A stretch of DNA of 64,000 bases from Biomphalaria glabrata (Eukaryota; Mollusca; Gastropoda; Planorbidae). The stretch spans positions 25,194,543 to 25,258,542 of the forward strand of contig NC_074723.1 of assembly GCF_947242115.1 (NCBI RefSeq), in the 5' to 3' direction. Numbering within the stretch: the stretch's first letter is position 1; every line of letters begins with the position of its first letter. The position numbers were made by a program, and so were the translations under genes. Below are positions 1-12,718 of the stretch, in pieces. Under the pieces are notes generated by a model. It was not told the DNA's origin and ran no database searches. It was given only the letters and a program-made list of their open reading frames with translations.

Positions 1-1364
1 GAGATGTTAGTGATATGTGAAGGCATGGACCAATGCTGAGATGTTAGTGATATTGGAGACATGGACCAATGTTGAGATGTTAGTTATATTGGAGACATGG
101 ACCAATGCTGAGATGTTAGTGATATTGGAGACATGGACCAATGCTGAGATGTTAGTGATATTGGAGGCATGGACCAATGCTGAGATGATAGTGATATTGG
201 AGGCATGGACCAATGCTGAGATGTTAGTGATATTTGAGGCATGGACCAATGCTGAGATGTTAGTGATATTGGAGACATGGACCAATGCTGAGATGTTAGT
301 GATATTGGAGGCATGGACCAATGCTGAGATGTTAGTGATATTGGAGACATGGACCAATGCTGAGATGTTAGTGATATTGGAGGCATGGACCAATGCTGAG
401 ATGTTAGTGATATTGGAGACATGGACCAATGCTGAGATGTTAGTGATATTGGAGACATAGACCAATGCTGAGATGTTAGTGATATTGGAGACATGGACCA
501 ATGCTGAGATGTTAGTGATATTGGAGGCATGGACCAATGCTGAGATGTTAGTGATATGTGAAGACATGGACCAATGCTGAGATGTTAGTGATATGTGAAG
601 ACATGGACCAATGCTGAGATGTTAGTGATATTGGAGACATGGACCAATGCTGAGATGTTAGTGATATTGGAGACATGGACCAATACTGAGATGTTAGTGA
701 TATTGGAGGCATGGACCAATGCTGAGATGTTAGTGATATTGGAGACATGGACCAATACTGAGATGTTAGTGATATTGGAGACATGGACCAATGCTGAGAT
801 GTTAGTGATATTGGAGACATGGACCAATGCTGAGATGTTAGTGATATTGGAGACATGGACCAATGCTGAGATGTTTGTGATATTGGAGGCATGGACCAAT
901 GCTGAGATGTTACTGATATTGGAGACATGGACCAATGCTGAGATGTTAGTGATATGTGAAGACATGGACCAATGCTGAGATGTTAGTGATATTGGAGACA
1001 TGGACCAATGCTGAGATGTTAGTGATATTGGAGACATGGACCAATGCTGAGATGTTAGTGATATTGGAGACATGGACCAATGCTGAGATGTTAGTGATAT
1101 TGGAGACATGGACCAATACTGAGATGTTAGTGATATTGGAGACATGGACCAATACTGAGATGTTAGTGATATTGGAGGCATGGACCAATGCTGAGATGTT
1201 AGTGATATTGGAGACATGGACCAATACTGAGATGTTAGTGATATTGGAGACATGGACCAATGCTGAGATGTTAGTGATATTGGAGGCATGGACCAATGCT
1301 GAGATGTTAGTGATATGTGAAGTCATGGACCAATGCTGAGATGTTAGTTATATTGGAGGCATGG
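1..1364. repeat. 36-bp minisatellite (array cut by window edge)
   Basis: About 38 head-to-tail copies of a 36-bp unit containing GAGATGTTAGTGATATTGGA and CATGGACCAATGCT. Units differ by a few substitutions (GAGACATGG or GAGGCATGG; GATATTGG or GATATGTG). Because 36 is a multiple of 3, several frames on both strands stay open and give 12-residue repeat peptides. There is no signal peptide, splice signal or codon bias, so I read it as non-coding. Confidence 0.97.
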
Positions 1365-1429
1365 CATATGTAGCGAACGTACGTCCTAATGGCATGATTA
1401 GTGTTATAGATAATGGCATTAGATAGTGT

Positions 1430-3420
1430 TAAACAGGACGTCTTGAAGCGGGACTGTTTTTTTAACGGCCCCAAAAAGTGGAAAAACTGTTATTATCTTC
1501 ATTTTTTTTTTCCGCCCTTCTGTCCACCAGTCTGTCCGCACGTCTTTTCGCGAGTCTGTACGCCAGTCACGTTTAGATCGAAAAAAAAACAAAAGCAATT
1601 AAAATCTAATTTCACCTTTTGTCAAGTCAAAATCTCAATATCGATACAAGGCTTTTCCGGATTTTTTAAATGGATAACACAATAAAAGCAAATAATTGCT
1701 CGAAATGCTTATATTACATTTGATGTTCTTGCAAAACATAGAGAAATCTAATAACAGGTTGCTCCGGATTTGTTATCTAAAACATATTAAGGCTGATCAA
1801 TCTTCTGACTTATATTGCATGTAATTTTCTTTCGTACCGCCATATTTCAATAGCGCTAATAGGTTGTTCCTGATTTTTTCTATAATAAGCAAATTAATTT
1901 CCAAAGTTTTTAGAATGTACTATTCAAACATTTAATTTTTTTTACGATAATAGGCTGTTCGAAATTTTAAAAATTGAATTATAAATTTACACAAATTTAT
2001 TGCTTGAAAATGTTCATTTTACTTATATTACATTTAATTTTCTTTATAAAACATCTAAAAACTATCATTTTAGATAATAATTTTTCCGAATTCAAATGAA
2101 AAACATGAAGTCTGGCTTATATGACATTGGACTTTCAAAAAATATCAGAAATGGGTTGCTCTAGAGTTTTCTAAAACCAATAAACGTCAAATGCTTGTTA
2201 CAAAAAATCTAATTATCGATAATAGGTTGTTCTGCATTTTTTTATGAAAAACAAATTAACGTTAAATGGTTCCCGGTCATTTCACCCCCGGTCATTTCAT
2301 CCCCGGTCATTTCATCCCCGGTCACTTCATCCCCGGTCATTTCATCCCCGGTCACTTCATCCCCGGTCATTTCATCTCCGGTCACTTCATCCCCGGTCAT
2401 TTCGTCCCCGGTCATTTCATCCCCGGTCACTTCATCCCCGGTCATTTCATCCCCGGTCACTTCATCCCCGGTCATTTCATCTCCGGTCACTTCATCTTCG
2501 GTCACTTCATCCCCGGTCACTTCATCCCCGGTCATTTCATCCCCGGTCACTTCATCTCAGGTCACTTCATCCCCGGTCATTTCATCCCCTGGTCACTTCA
2601 TCCCCCGGTCACTTCATCCCCGGTCATTTCATCCCCTGGTCACTTCATCCCCGGTTATTCATCCCCTGATCTTTTCATCATCTGATCATTTTTATCTAAC
2701 AAATTGTAATTTAAAAAATCATGAAATGAGCAATATTTAATGTATTCATTATTTTATTTAAATGACAACATTTTAACACGTTAATGTTTAAATAAAGGTT
2801 TTTATATATAAGAAAATAAAGTGGAAGAGGAAACCACTATAAACGCATTAGTAACAAGTCATAAAATGTCAAAAGCATTCTACATAATCATATTTATATA
2901 TATAATATTTAATTGGGGATGAAATGACCGGGGATGAAGTGACCGGGGGATGAAGTGACCAGGGGATGAAGTGACCAGGGGATGAAATGACCGGGGATGA
3001 AGTGACCGGGGAAGAAGTGACCGGGGATGAAATGACCGGTCACCACGTTAAATAATGGTTGGAAAATTGGTCTCAAATTACAAGTAATTTTCTTACCAAA
3101 TCGTCGCAGTAAAAACTACTTCGGATTATTGTATAAAAAGCAAATTAATGGCAATTGACTTTTTGAAATTGCTCTTCTAATTTGTATTACATTTAATTTT
3201 ATTGCTGAAACGTCGCAAGAAACTAGTTAGTGAAAACATTTTGTTCCGGATTTTTTAGTTCAAAAGTTCGTGTGGTAACATAGTTTCTCTAACTTCTTTT
3301 TAAAATTTTAACATTTTTATTTTTTATTCACTTAAAAGAAGTCAAAAAAAAGTCAAAAAAAAAAAACGACGCTCGAGAATAATTTTTTGAAAGACGCATA
3401 ATATTACATTGGCGGAGATG
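1430..3420 (+). mobile_element. Family B-type element: head plus degenerate ~150-bp units
   Basis: A head near 1,465-1,580 has CGGCCCC followed by a run of CTGTCC/GTCTGT motifs and GTTTAGATCG. Degenerate units of roughly 150 bp follow, each with a GGTTGTTCCGGATTTTT-like core, then GCAAATTAATG, then TTAATTTTCTTGCTAAAACGTC. The same arrangement recurs at 12.7-14.6 kb (- strand) and 63.1-64.0 kb (+ strand). The copy is split by the foldback-like element at 2,268-3,044 and resumes at 3,054. No coding capacity is visible. Limits are approximate. Confidence 0.7.
2268..3044. mobile_element. Foldback-like element 1: inverted arms made of 15-bp tandem repeats
   Basis: The left arm (2,268-2,690) is a tandem array of CCCCGGTCATTTCAT-type units. 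The right arm (2,905-3,044) is the same array in inverse orientation. About 215 bp of AT-rich spacer lies between. The termini match as inverted repeats (GGTTCCCGGTCATTTCA against GGTGACCGGTCATTTCA). A perfect 9-bp direct repeat, ACGTTAAAT, flanks it at 2,259-2,267 and 3,045-3,053. Tandem-repeat arms and 9-bp target duplications are features of Foldback/Mutator-like elements; assignment to that group is inference. There is no transposase, so it is non-autonomous. Confidence 0.85.
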
Positions 3421-3458
3421 TAAAAAAAAAGGTCATCTTCTAAAGAGTCTGTTTAGTT

Positions 3459-6400
3459 ACACTTCCTGCTGGGGGAGAGCCCTACAGTTGGAGAAATGGT
3501 GCAGTACTTCTAGGGGAGAGCCCTACAGTTGGAGAAATGGTGCAATACTTCTAGGGGAGAGCCCTACAGCTGGAGAAATGGTGCAGTACTTCTAGGGCAG
3601 AGCCCTACAGCTGGAGAAATGGTGCAGTACTTCTAGGGGAGAGCCCTACAGGTGGAGAAATGGTGCAGTACTTCTAGGGGAGAGCCCTACCGGTGGAGAA
3701 ATGGTGCAATACTTCTAGGGGAGAGCCCTACAGGTGTTAAAGGGTGCAGTACTTCTGGGGGAGAGCCCTACAGGTGGAGAAATGGTGCAGTACTTCTAGG
3801 GGAGAGCCCTACAGGTGGAGAAATGGTGCAATACTTCTAGGGGAGAGCCCTACAGGTGGAGAAATGGTGCAATACTTCTAGGGGAGAGCCCTACAGTTGG
3901 AGAAATGGTGCAATACTTCTAGGGGAGAGCCCTACAGGTGGAGAAATGGTGCAATACTTCTAGGGGAGAGCCCTACAGGTGGAGAAATGGTGCAATACTT
4001 CTAGGGGAGAGCCCTACAGGTGGAGAAATGGTGCAATACTTCTAGGGGAGAGCCCTACAGGTGGAGAAATGGTGCAATACTTCTAGGGGAGAGCCCTACG
4101 GGTGGAGAAATGGTGCAATACTTCTAGGGGAGAGCCCTACAGGTGGAGAAATGGTGCAATACTTCTAGGAGAGAGCCCTACAGGTGTTAAAGGGTGCAGT
4201 ACTTCTGGGGGAGAGCCCTACAGGTGGAGAAATGGTGCAGTACTTCTGGTGGAGAGCCCTACAGGTGGAGAAATGGTGCAGTACTTCTGGTGGAGAGCCC
4301 TACAGGTGGAGAAATGGTGCAATACTTCTAGGGGAGAGCCCTACAGCTGGAGAAATGGTGCAGTACTTCTAGGGGAGAGCCCTACAGCTGGAGAAATGGT
4401 GCAGTACTTCTAGGGGAGAGCCCTACATGTGGAGAAATGGTGCAATACTTCTAGGGGAGAGCCCTACAGGTGTTAAAGAGTGCAGTACTTCTGGGGGAGA
4501 GCCCTACAGGTGGAGAAATGGTGCAGTACTTCTAGGGGAGAGCCCTACAGTTGGAGAAATGGTGCAGTACTTCTGGTGGAGAGCCCTACAGTTGGAGAAA
4601 TGGTGCAATACTTCTAGGGGAGAGCCCTACGGGTGGAGAAATGGTGCAATACTTCTAGGGGAGAGCCCTACAGGTGGAGAAATGGTGCAATACTTCTAGG
4701 GGAGAGCCCTACAGGTGTTAAAGGGTGCAGTACTTCTGGGGGAGAGCCCTACAGGTGGAGAAATGGTGCAGTACTTCTAGGGGAGAGCCCTACAGTTGGA
4801 GAAATGGTGCAGTACTTCTGGTGGAGAGCCCTACAGGTGGAGAAATGGTGCAATACTTCTAGGGGAGAGCCCTACAGGTGGAGAAATGGTGCAATACTTC
4901 TAGGGGAGAGCCCTACAGGTGGAGAAATGGTACAATACTTCTAGGGGAGAGCCCTACAGGTGGAGAAATGGTGCAATACTTCTAGGGGAGAGCCCTACCG
5001 GTGGAGAAATGGTGCAATACTTCTAGGGGAGAGCCCTACAGGTGGAGAAATGGTGCAATACTTCTAGGGGAGAGCCCTACAGGTGGAGAAATGGTGCAAT
5101 ACTTCTGGGGGAGAGCCCTACAGCTGGAGAAATGGTGCAATACTTCTAGGGGAGAGCCCTACAGGTGGAGAAATGGTGCAATACTTCTAGGGGAGAGCCC
5201 TACAGGTGGAGAAATGGTGCAGTACTTCTAGGGGAGAGCCCTACCGGTGGAGAAATGGTGCAATACTTCTAGGGGAGAGCCCTACAGGTGGAAAAATGGT
5301 GCAGTACTTCTAGGGGAGAGCCCTACCTGTGGAGAAATGGTGCAATACTTCTAGGGGAGAGCCCTACAGGTGTTAAAGAGTGCAGTACTTCTGGGGGAGA
5401 GCCCTACAGGTGGAGAAATGGTGCAGTACTTCTAGGGGAGAGCCCTACAGTTGGAGAAATGGTGCAATACTTCTAGGGGAGAGCCCTACAGTTGGAGAAA
5501 TGGTGCAATACTTCTAGGGGAGAGCCCTACAGGTGGAGAAATGGTGCAATACTTCTAGGGGAGAGCCCTACAGGTGGAGAAATGGTGCAATACTTCTAGG
5601 GGAGAGCCCTACTGCTGGAGAAATGGTGCAATACTTCTAGGGGAGAGCCCTACAGGTGTTAAAGGGTGCAGTACTTCTGGGGGAGAGCCCTACAGGTGGA
5701 GAAATGGTGCAGTACTTCTGATGGAGAGCCCTACAGGTGGAGAAATGGTGCAGTACTTCTAGGGGAGAGCCCTACCGGTGGAGAAATGGTGCAATACTTC
5801 TAGGGGAGAGCCCTACAGGTGTTAAAGGGTGCAGTACTTCTGGGGGAGAGCCCTACAGGTGGAGAAATGGTGCAGTACTTCTGGTGGAGAGCCCTACAGG
5901 TGGAGAAATGGTGCAGTACTTCTAGGGGAGAGCCCTACAGCTGGAGAAATGGTGCAATACTTCTAGGGGAGAGCCCTACAGGTGTTAAAGGGTGCAGTAC
6001 TTCTGGGGGAGAGCCCTACAGCTGGAGAAATGGTGCAATACTTCTAGGGGAGAGCCTTACAGGTGTTAAAGGGTGCAGTACTTCTAGGGGAGAGCCCTAC
6101 AGGTGGAGAAATGGTGCAGTACTTCTAGGGGAGAGCCCTACAGCTGGAGAAATGGTGCAATACTTCTAGGGGAGAGCCCTACAGGTGTTAAAGGGTGCAG
6201 TACTTCTGGGGGAGAGCCCTACAGCTGGAGAAATGGTGCAATACTTCTAGGGGAGAGCCCTACAGGTGTTAAAGGGTGCAGTACTTCTGGGGGAGAGCCC
6301 TACAGGTGGAGAAATGGTGCAGTACTTCTGGTGGAGAGCCCTACAGGTGGAGAAATGGTGCAGTACTTCTAGGGGAGAGCCCTACCGGTGGAGAAATGGT

Positions 6401-9400
6401 GCAATACTTCTAGGGGAGAGCCCTACCGGTGTAGAAATGGTGCAGTACTTCTGGTGGAGAGCCCTACAGGTGGAGAAATGGTGCAGTACTTCTAGGGGAG
6501 AGCCCTACAGGTGGAGAAATGGTGCAATACTTCTAGGGGAGAGCCCTACAGGTGGAGAAATGGTGCAGTACTTCTGGTGGAGAGCCCTACAGGTGGAGAA
6601 ATGGTGCAGTACTTCTAGGGGAGAGCCCTACAGGTGGAGAAATGGTGCAATACTTCTGGTGGAGAGCCATACAGGTGGAGAAATGGTGCAGTACTTCTAG
6701 GGGAGAGCCCTACAGGTGGAGAAATGGTGCAATACTTGTAGGGGAGAGCCCTACCGGTGTAGAAATGGTGCAGTACTTCTAGGGGAGAGCCCTACCGGTG
6801 GAGAAATGGTGCAATACTTCTAGGGGAGAGCCCTACAGGTGTTAAATGGTGCAGTACTTCTAGGGGAGAGCCCTACAGTTGGAGAAATGGTGCAATACTT
6901 CTAGGGGAGAGCCCTACAGTTGGAGAAATGGTGCAGTACTTCTAGGGGAGAGCCCTACAGGTGGAGAAATGGTGCAATACTTCTAGGGGAGAGCCCTACA
7001 GTTGGAGAAATGGTGCAATACTTCTAGGGGAGAGCCCTACAGTTGGAGAAATGGTGCAATACTTCTAGGGGAGAGCCCTACAGGTGGAGAAATGGTGCAA
7101 TACTTCTAGGGGAGAGCCCTACAGGTGGAGAAATGGTGCAATACTTCTAGGGGAGAGCCCTACAGGTGGAGAAATGGTGCAATACTTCTAGGGGAGAGCC
7201 CTACAGGTGGAGAAATGGTGCAATACTTCTAGGGGAGAGCCCTACAGGTGGAGAAATGGTGCAATACTTCTAGGGGAGAGCCCTACGGGTGGAGAAATGG
7301 TGCAATACTTCTAGGGGAGAGCCCTACAGGTGGAGAAATGGTGCAATACTTCTAGGAGAGAGCCCTACAGGTGTTAAAGGGTGCAGTACTTCTGGGGGAG
7401 AGCCCTACAGGTGGAGAAATGGTGCAGTACTTCTAGGGGAGAGCCCTACAGTTGGAGAAATGGTGCAGTACTTCTGGTGGAGAGCCCTACAGGTGGAGAA
7501 ATGGTGCAATACTTCTAGGGGAGAGCCCTACAGCTGGAGAAATGGTGCAGTACTTCTAGGGGAGAGCCCTACAGCTGGAGAAATGGTGCAGTACTTCTAG
7601 GGGAGAGCCCTACATGTGGAGAAATGGTGCAGTACTTCTAGGGGAGAGCCCTACCGGTGGAGAAATGGTGCAATACTTCTAGGGGAGAGCCCTACAGGTG
7701 TTAAAGGGTGCAGTACTTCTGGGGGAGAGCCCTACAGGTGGAGAAATGGTGCAGTACTTCTAGGGGAGAGCCCTACAGTTGGAGAAATGGTGCAGTACTT
7801 CTGGTGGAGAGCCCTACAGTTGGAGAAATGGTGCAATACTTCTAGGGGAGAGCCCTACGGGTGGAGAAATGGTGCAATACTTCTAGGGGAGAGCCCTACA
7901 GGTGGAGAAATGGTGCAATACTTCTAGGTGAGAGCCCTACAGGTGTTAAAGGGTGCAGTACTTCTGGGGGAGAGCCCTACAGGTGGAGAAATGGTGCAGT
8001 ACTTCTAGGGGAGAGCCCTACAGTTGGAGAAATGGTGCAGTACTTCTGGTGGAGAGCCCTACAGGTGGAGAAATGGTGCAATACTTCTAGGGGAGAGCCC
8101 TACAGGTGGAGAAATGGTGCAATACTTCTAGGGGAGAGCCCTACAGGTGGAGAAATGGTGCAATACTTCTAGGGGAGAGCCCTACAGGTGGAGAAATGGT
8201 GCAATACTTCTAGGGGAGAGCCCTACCGGTGGAGAAATGGTGCAATACTTCTAGGGGAGAGCCCTACAGGTGGAGAAATGGTGCAATACTTCTAGGGGAG
8301 AGCCCTACAGGTGGAGAAATGGTGCAATACTTCTGGGGGAGAGCCCTACAGCTGGAGAAATGGTGCAATACTTCTAGGGGAGAGCCCTACAGGTGGAGAA
8401 ATGGTGCAATACTTCTAGGGGAGAGCCCTACAGGTGGAGAAATGGTGCAGTACTTCTAGGGGAGAGCCCTACCGGTGGAGAAATGGTGCAATACTTCTAG
8501 GGGAGAGCCCTACAGGTGGAGAAATGGTGCAGTACTTCTAGGGGAGAGCCCTACCTGTGGAGAAATGGTGCAATACTTCTAGGGGAGAGCCCTACAGGTG
8601 TTAAAGAGTGCAGTACTTCTGGGGGAGAGCCCTACAGGTGGAGAAATGGTGCAGTACTTCTAGGGGAGAGCCCTACAGTTGGAGAAATGGTGCAATACTT
8701 CTAGGGGAGAGCCCTACAGTTGGAGAAATGGTGCAATACTTCTAGGGGAGAGCCCTACAGGTGGAGAAATGGTGCAATACTTCTAGGGGAGAGCCCTACA
8801 GGTGGAGAAATGGTGCAATACTTCTAGGGGAGAGCCCTACAGCTGGAGAAATGGTGCAATACTTCTAGGGGAGAGCCCTACAGGTGTTAAAGGGTGCAGT
8901 ACTTCTGGGGGAGAGCCCTACAGGTGGAGAAATGGTGCAGTACTTCTGGTGGAGAGCCCTACAGGTGGAGAAATGGTGCAGTACTTCTAGGGGAGAGCCC
9001 TACCGGTGGAGAAATGGTGCAATACTTCTAGGGGAGAGCCCTACCGGTGTAGAAATGGTGCAGTACTTCTGGTGGAGAGCCCTACAGGTGGAGAAATGGT
9101 GCAATACTTCTAGGGGAGAGCCCTACAGTTGGAGAAATGGTGCAGTACTTCTAGGGGAGAGCCCTACAGGTGGAGAAATGGTGCAATACTTCTGGTGGAG
9201 ATCCATACAGGTGGAGAAATGGTGCAGTACTTCTAGGGGAGAGCCCTACAGGTGGAGAAATGGTGCAATACTTCTAGGGGAGAGCCCTACCGGTGTAGAA
9301 ATGGTGCAGTACTTCTAGGGGAGAGCCCTACCGGTGGAGAAATGGTGCAATACTTCTAGGGGAGAGCCCTACAGGTGTTAAATGGTGCAGTACTTCTAGG

Positions 9401-10660
9401 GGAGAGCCCTACAGTTGGAGAAATGGTGCAATACTTCTAGGGGAGAGCCCTACAGTTGGAGAAATGGTGCAGTACTTCTAGGGGAGAGCCCTACAGGTGG
9501 AGAAATGGTGCAATACTTCTAGGGGAGAGCCCTACAGTTGGAGAAATGGTGCAATACTTCTAGGGGAGAGCCCTACAGTTGGAGAAATGGTGCAATACTT
9601 CTAGGGGAGAGCCCTACAGTTGGAGAAATGGTGCAATACTTCTAGGGGAGAGCCCTACAGTTGGAGAAATGGTGCAGTACTTCTAGGGGAGAGCCCTACA
9701 GGTGGAGAAATGGTGCAATACTTCTAGGGGAGAGCCCTACAGTTGGAGAAATGGTGCAATACTTCTAGGGGAGAGCCCTACAGTTGGAGAAATGGTGCAG
9801 TACTTCTAGGGGAGAGCCCTACCGGTGGAGAAATGGTGCAGTACTTCTGGGGGAGAGCCCTACAGCTGGAGAAATGGTGCAGTACTTCTGGGGGAGAGCC
9901 CTACAGGTGGAGAAATGGTGCAGTACTTCTGGGGGAGAGCCCTACAGGTGGAGAAATGGTGCAGTACTTCTGGTGGAGAGCCCTACAGGTGGAGAAATGG
10001 TGCAGTACTTCTAGGGGAGAGCCCTACCGGTGGAGAAATGGTGCAGTACTTCTGGTGGAGAGCCCTACAGGTGGAGAAATGGTGCAGTACTTCTAGGGGA
10101 GAGCCCTACAGGTGGAGAAATGGTGCAGTACTTCTAGGGGAGAGCCCTACAGGTGGAGAAATGGTGCAGTACTTCTGGTGGAGAGCCCTACAGGTGGAGA
10201 AATGGTGCAGTACTTCTGGAGGAGAGCCCTACAGCTGGAGAAATGGTGCAGTACTTCTGGGGGAGAGCCCTACAGCTGGAGAAATGGTGCAGTACTTCTG
10301 GGGGAGAGCCCTACAGGTGGAGAAATGGTGCAGTACTTCTGGAGGAGAGCCCTACAGGTGTTAAAGGGTGCAGTACTTCTGGGGGAGAGCCCTACAGCTG
10401 GAGAAATGGTGCAGTACTTCTGGGGGAGAGCCCTACAGCTGGTGAAATGGTGCAGTACTTCTGGGGGAGAGCCCTACAGCTGGAGAAATGGTGCAGTACT
10501 TCTGGTGGAGAGCCCTACAGCTGGAGAAATGGTGCAGTACTTCTGGGGGAGAGCCCTACAGGTGGAGAAATGGTGCAGTACTTCTGGAGGAGAGCCCTAC
10601 AGGTGTTAAAGGGTGCAGTACTTCTGGGGGAGAGCCCTACAGGTGTAAAAGGGTGCAGTA
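3459..10660. repeat. 41-bp minisatellite, ~7.2 kb, with internal higher-order duplication
   Basis: About 175 copies of a 41-bp unit (GGGGAGAGCCCTACAGGTGG then AGAAATGGTGCAGTACTTCTA). Some 40-bp variants carry GTGTTAAAGGGTGC in place of GTGGAGAAATGGTGC. Unit variants are ordered: blocks in 4.63-5.76 kb recur 3,228 bp downstream, for example the rare CCCTACCTGT unit at 5,321 and 8,549. Three units make 123 bp, so open frames of 60-200 codons appear on the + strand; I treat them as by-products of the repeat. Confidence 0.97.
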
Positions 10661-10663
10661 CTA

Positions 10664-11370
10664 AATTGTTTCAATTGTATGTACGTCCTTTCAGTCCAAT
10701 GGTTGAAATATTGAAGGAATTTAGAGCACAGGATTTGGACAAAGTGAAAAGTAACACAGTTTCTTAGTGTTTCAAGATTTAGATTTGTAGGATAATTAAT
10801 TGAAATAGCTATATAGCTAGATAGATAGATAAAATTCATGCCACCAAAATTCCTTAGAACAAAACTTTAACATCTGTAACGTACAAACTTGTCAGACGTT
10901 TGAAGAACAAAATCCCAGGTAGTACCATGGATACGGACAATTTGTAAAGACTCGAAAAAGTCCAGTGTCCGCTTAGCTCAGTCCAAAATCTTTTTCCCAG
11001 CCAGCTTCTTTGTCCATCTGTTGTTTCAAGACACAGCCATAAAATCTATGTCAATTTAATTACAGGTCCTAGCAAACTAAAGGGTTTCGGAGTTCAATTG
11101 ATTTTCACATTGTTTAACTTGTGTCACACACACACACCGTTCATTTTTACAGGTTTATCTTTTTAGGTCACAAGCTTTTGTCTGAGAATGTTTTTTTTCC
11201 AGACCAAAATGGAAAGAAATGGAAGAGAGATGGAAGGTCGCAAGGTCGGGGTTGTGATTGTTTAGTGAATACGTGAGTCACGATTTGATCTGAGTCATTG
11301 ACAATATGTTCAGTGTCAGTGTTGAATCACATTGAAATGCCTTAGATGCTAATGTCAAAACAAAGAAAAA
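10664..11370. other. No recognisable feature
   Basis: AT-rich single-copy-looking sequence between two minisatellites, with a short TAGA run near 10,815 and a short CA run near 11,130. I see no exon, no long open frame and no repeat family. Confidence 0.5.
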
Positions 11371-11379
11371 CAACAAAAA

Positions 11380-11735
11380 AAAAAAGAGAAACATTGCAAT
11401 TGTCTAGATGTTAATGTCAAAGACAAAAACATTGCAATGTCCTAGACCTGGATGCTTAAGTCATTACAAAGAAAGAGAAAAACATTGCAATGTCCTAGAT
11501 GGATGGTAAATCATTACAAAGAAAGAGAGAAACATTGCAATGTCCTAGATGGATGGTAAATCATTACAAAGAAAGAGAGAAACATTGCAATGTCCTAGAT
11601 GGATGGTAAATCATTACAAAGAAAGAGAAAAACATTGCAATGTCCTAGATGGATGGTAAATTATTACAAAGAAAGAGAAAAACATTGCAATGTCCTAGAT
11701 GCTAATGTCATAACAAAGAAAGTGAGAAACATTTT
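11380..11735. repeat. 50-bp minisatellite
   Basis: Six to seven copies of a 50-bp unit containing AACATTGCAATGTCCTAGAT, GGATGGTAAATCATTACAAA and GAAAGAGAGA. Outer copies are degenerate. Confidence 0.9.
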
Positions 11736-11764
11736 TCTTGAAACTTTATGTTAGACAAACTTAC

Positions 11765-11830
11765 CTTTAACAAGATTACAAAGAGAGTTTGTGTTACACA
11801 AACTCAGAGGCGGCCCCAGTTGAAGTCGGA
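11765..11830 (-). mobile_element. Family A 3'-end fragment
   Basis: Contains ACAAGATTACAAAGAGAGTTTGTG followed by a hairpin-forming CACAAACTC and GCGGCCCC, matching in reverse the 3' end of the family A elements at 22.8, 35.3, 38.2 and 57.0 kb. Only the terminal ~65 bp are present before the sequence diverges toward a SINE. Confidence 0.6.
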
Positions 11831-11879
11831 TCCCTGTCGGATCTGCATATTCGCAAATAATATTCAAGAGGTGATTTAA

Positions 11880-12033
11880 TTTTGATGTAAAATGTTTTAC
11901 ATGTTTCGGATGTTCCTTCAGAGTTGAAGATAATTACTTCCTAGTCCAAACCTCCCGCAGGATGACGGGGGATGGGAGCGGGCAGGGTTTGAACTCTGGA
12001 CCATCCATAAATCTGAACGACAGTCCAGCGCGC
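11880..12033 (-). mobile_element. tRNA-derived SINE, family 2 (partial)
   Basis: On the - strand a pol III B-box-like GGTTCAAACC-type motif (+ strand GGGTTTGAAC near 11,987) follows a region matching the SINE at 38,277-38,438. Shared landmarks include CTCCCGCAGGA, GTCCAGCGCGC and GTAAAATGTTTTACAT. The A-box end is truncated. Confidence 0.6.
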
Positions 12034-12059
12034 AAAATCAAGATATCATTCCTTTTTTA

Positions 12060-12718
12060 AACGCGAGTCACATAACGAGGCTTAATAAACATTACTATAC
12101 CGAGTTCTTTTTTCATTTCATTTGAAGAATTAATTCCATATAACGTCAGAGGAAAAAAAAAAACACTACGTCACACGGCCTAGTTAGACTAAAAATCGCC
12201 TTCATCGATACGAGACATTTATCGTGTGTTCATAGACATTGGTGCACCGAGTGCGTTCTTTAAGCATTTCAATTAAAGAATTCATTCCATATGACGTCAA
12301 AGGAAAAAAAAACACTACGTCACACGGCCTAGCTAGAATAAAAATCACCTTCATCATTACGAGCCATTTATCGAGTGTTCATAGACATTGGTGCACCGAG
12401 TGCGTTCTTTTAGCATTTCTTTTAAAAAATTCATTCCATATGACGTCAAAGGAAAAAAAACCACTACGTCACACGGCTTAGTTAGACTAAAATATGTTTT
12501 CATTAATACAAGCAATTTTTCGAGTGTTCATAGACATTGGTGCGCCGAGTGCGTTCTTTTAACATTACATTTAAAGAGTCCATTCATATGACGTCAAAGA
12601 AAAAAAATTCCATTACCTCATAATAGGCTAGTACCGGTACCATAAAAAAAATGTCTTTATTTACACGAGATATTTAACGAGGGTTCATAGACATTGGTGC
12701 ACTGAGTTCTAATAGAAT
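12060..12718. repeat. 149-bp tandem repeat with a CRE-like palindrome in most units
   Basis: About 4.4 units. The landmark CATAGACATTGGTGC recurs at 12,231, 12,380 and 12,529 (period 149) and, degenerate, at 12,686. Three central units carry TGACGTCA in ATATGACGTCAAAG, followed by an A-run and CACTACGTCACACGG. TGACGTCA is the classic CREB/ATF palindrome; function here is only conjecture. Resembles short satellite DNA. Confidence 0.88.

Noticed and set aside
7-1339. Long open frames on both strands in the 36-bp array as repeat proteins
   Set aside because: They follow from a unit length divisible by three; no start context, signal peptide, splice sites or bias between strands.
3652-10767. Series of 60-200-codon open frames (EKWCSTSRGEPYRWRNGA type)
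   Set aside because: 41-bp units shift frame each copy and repeat after three; open length simply tracks which variants lack stops.
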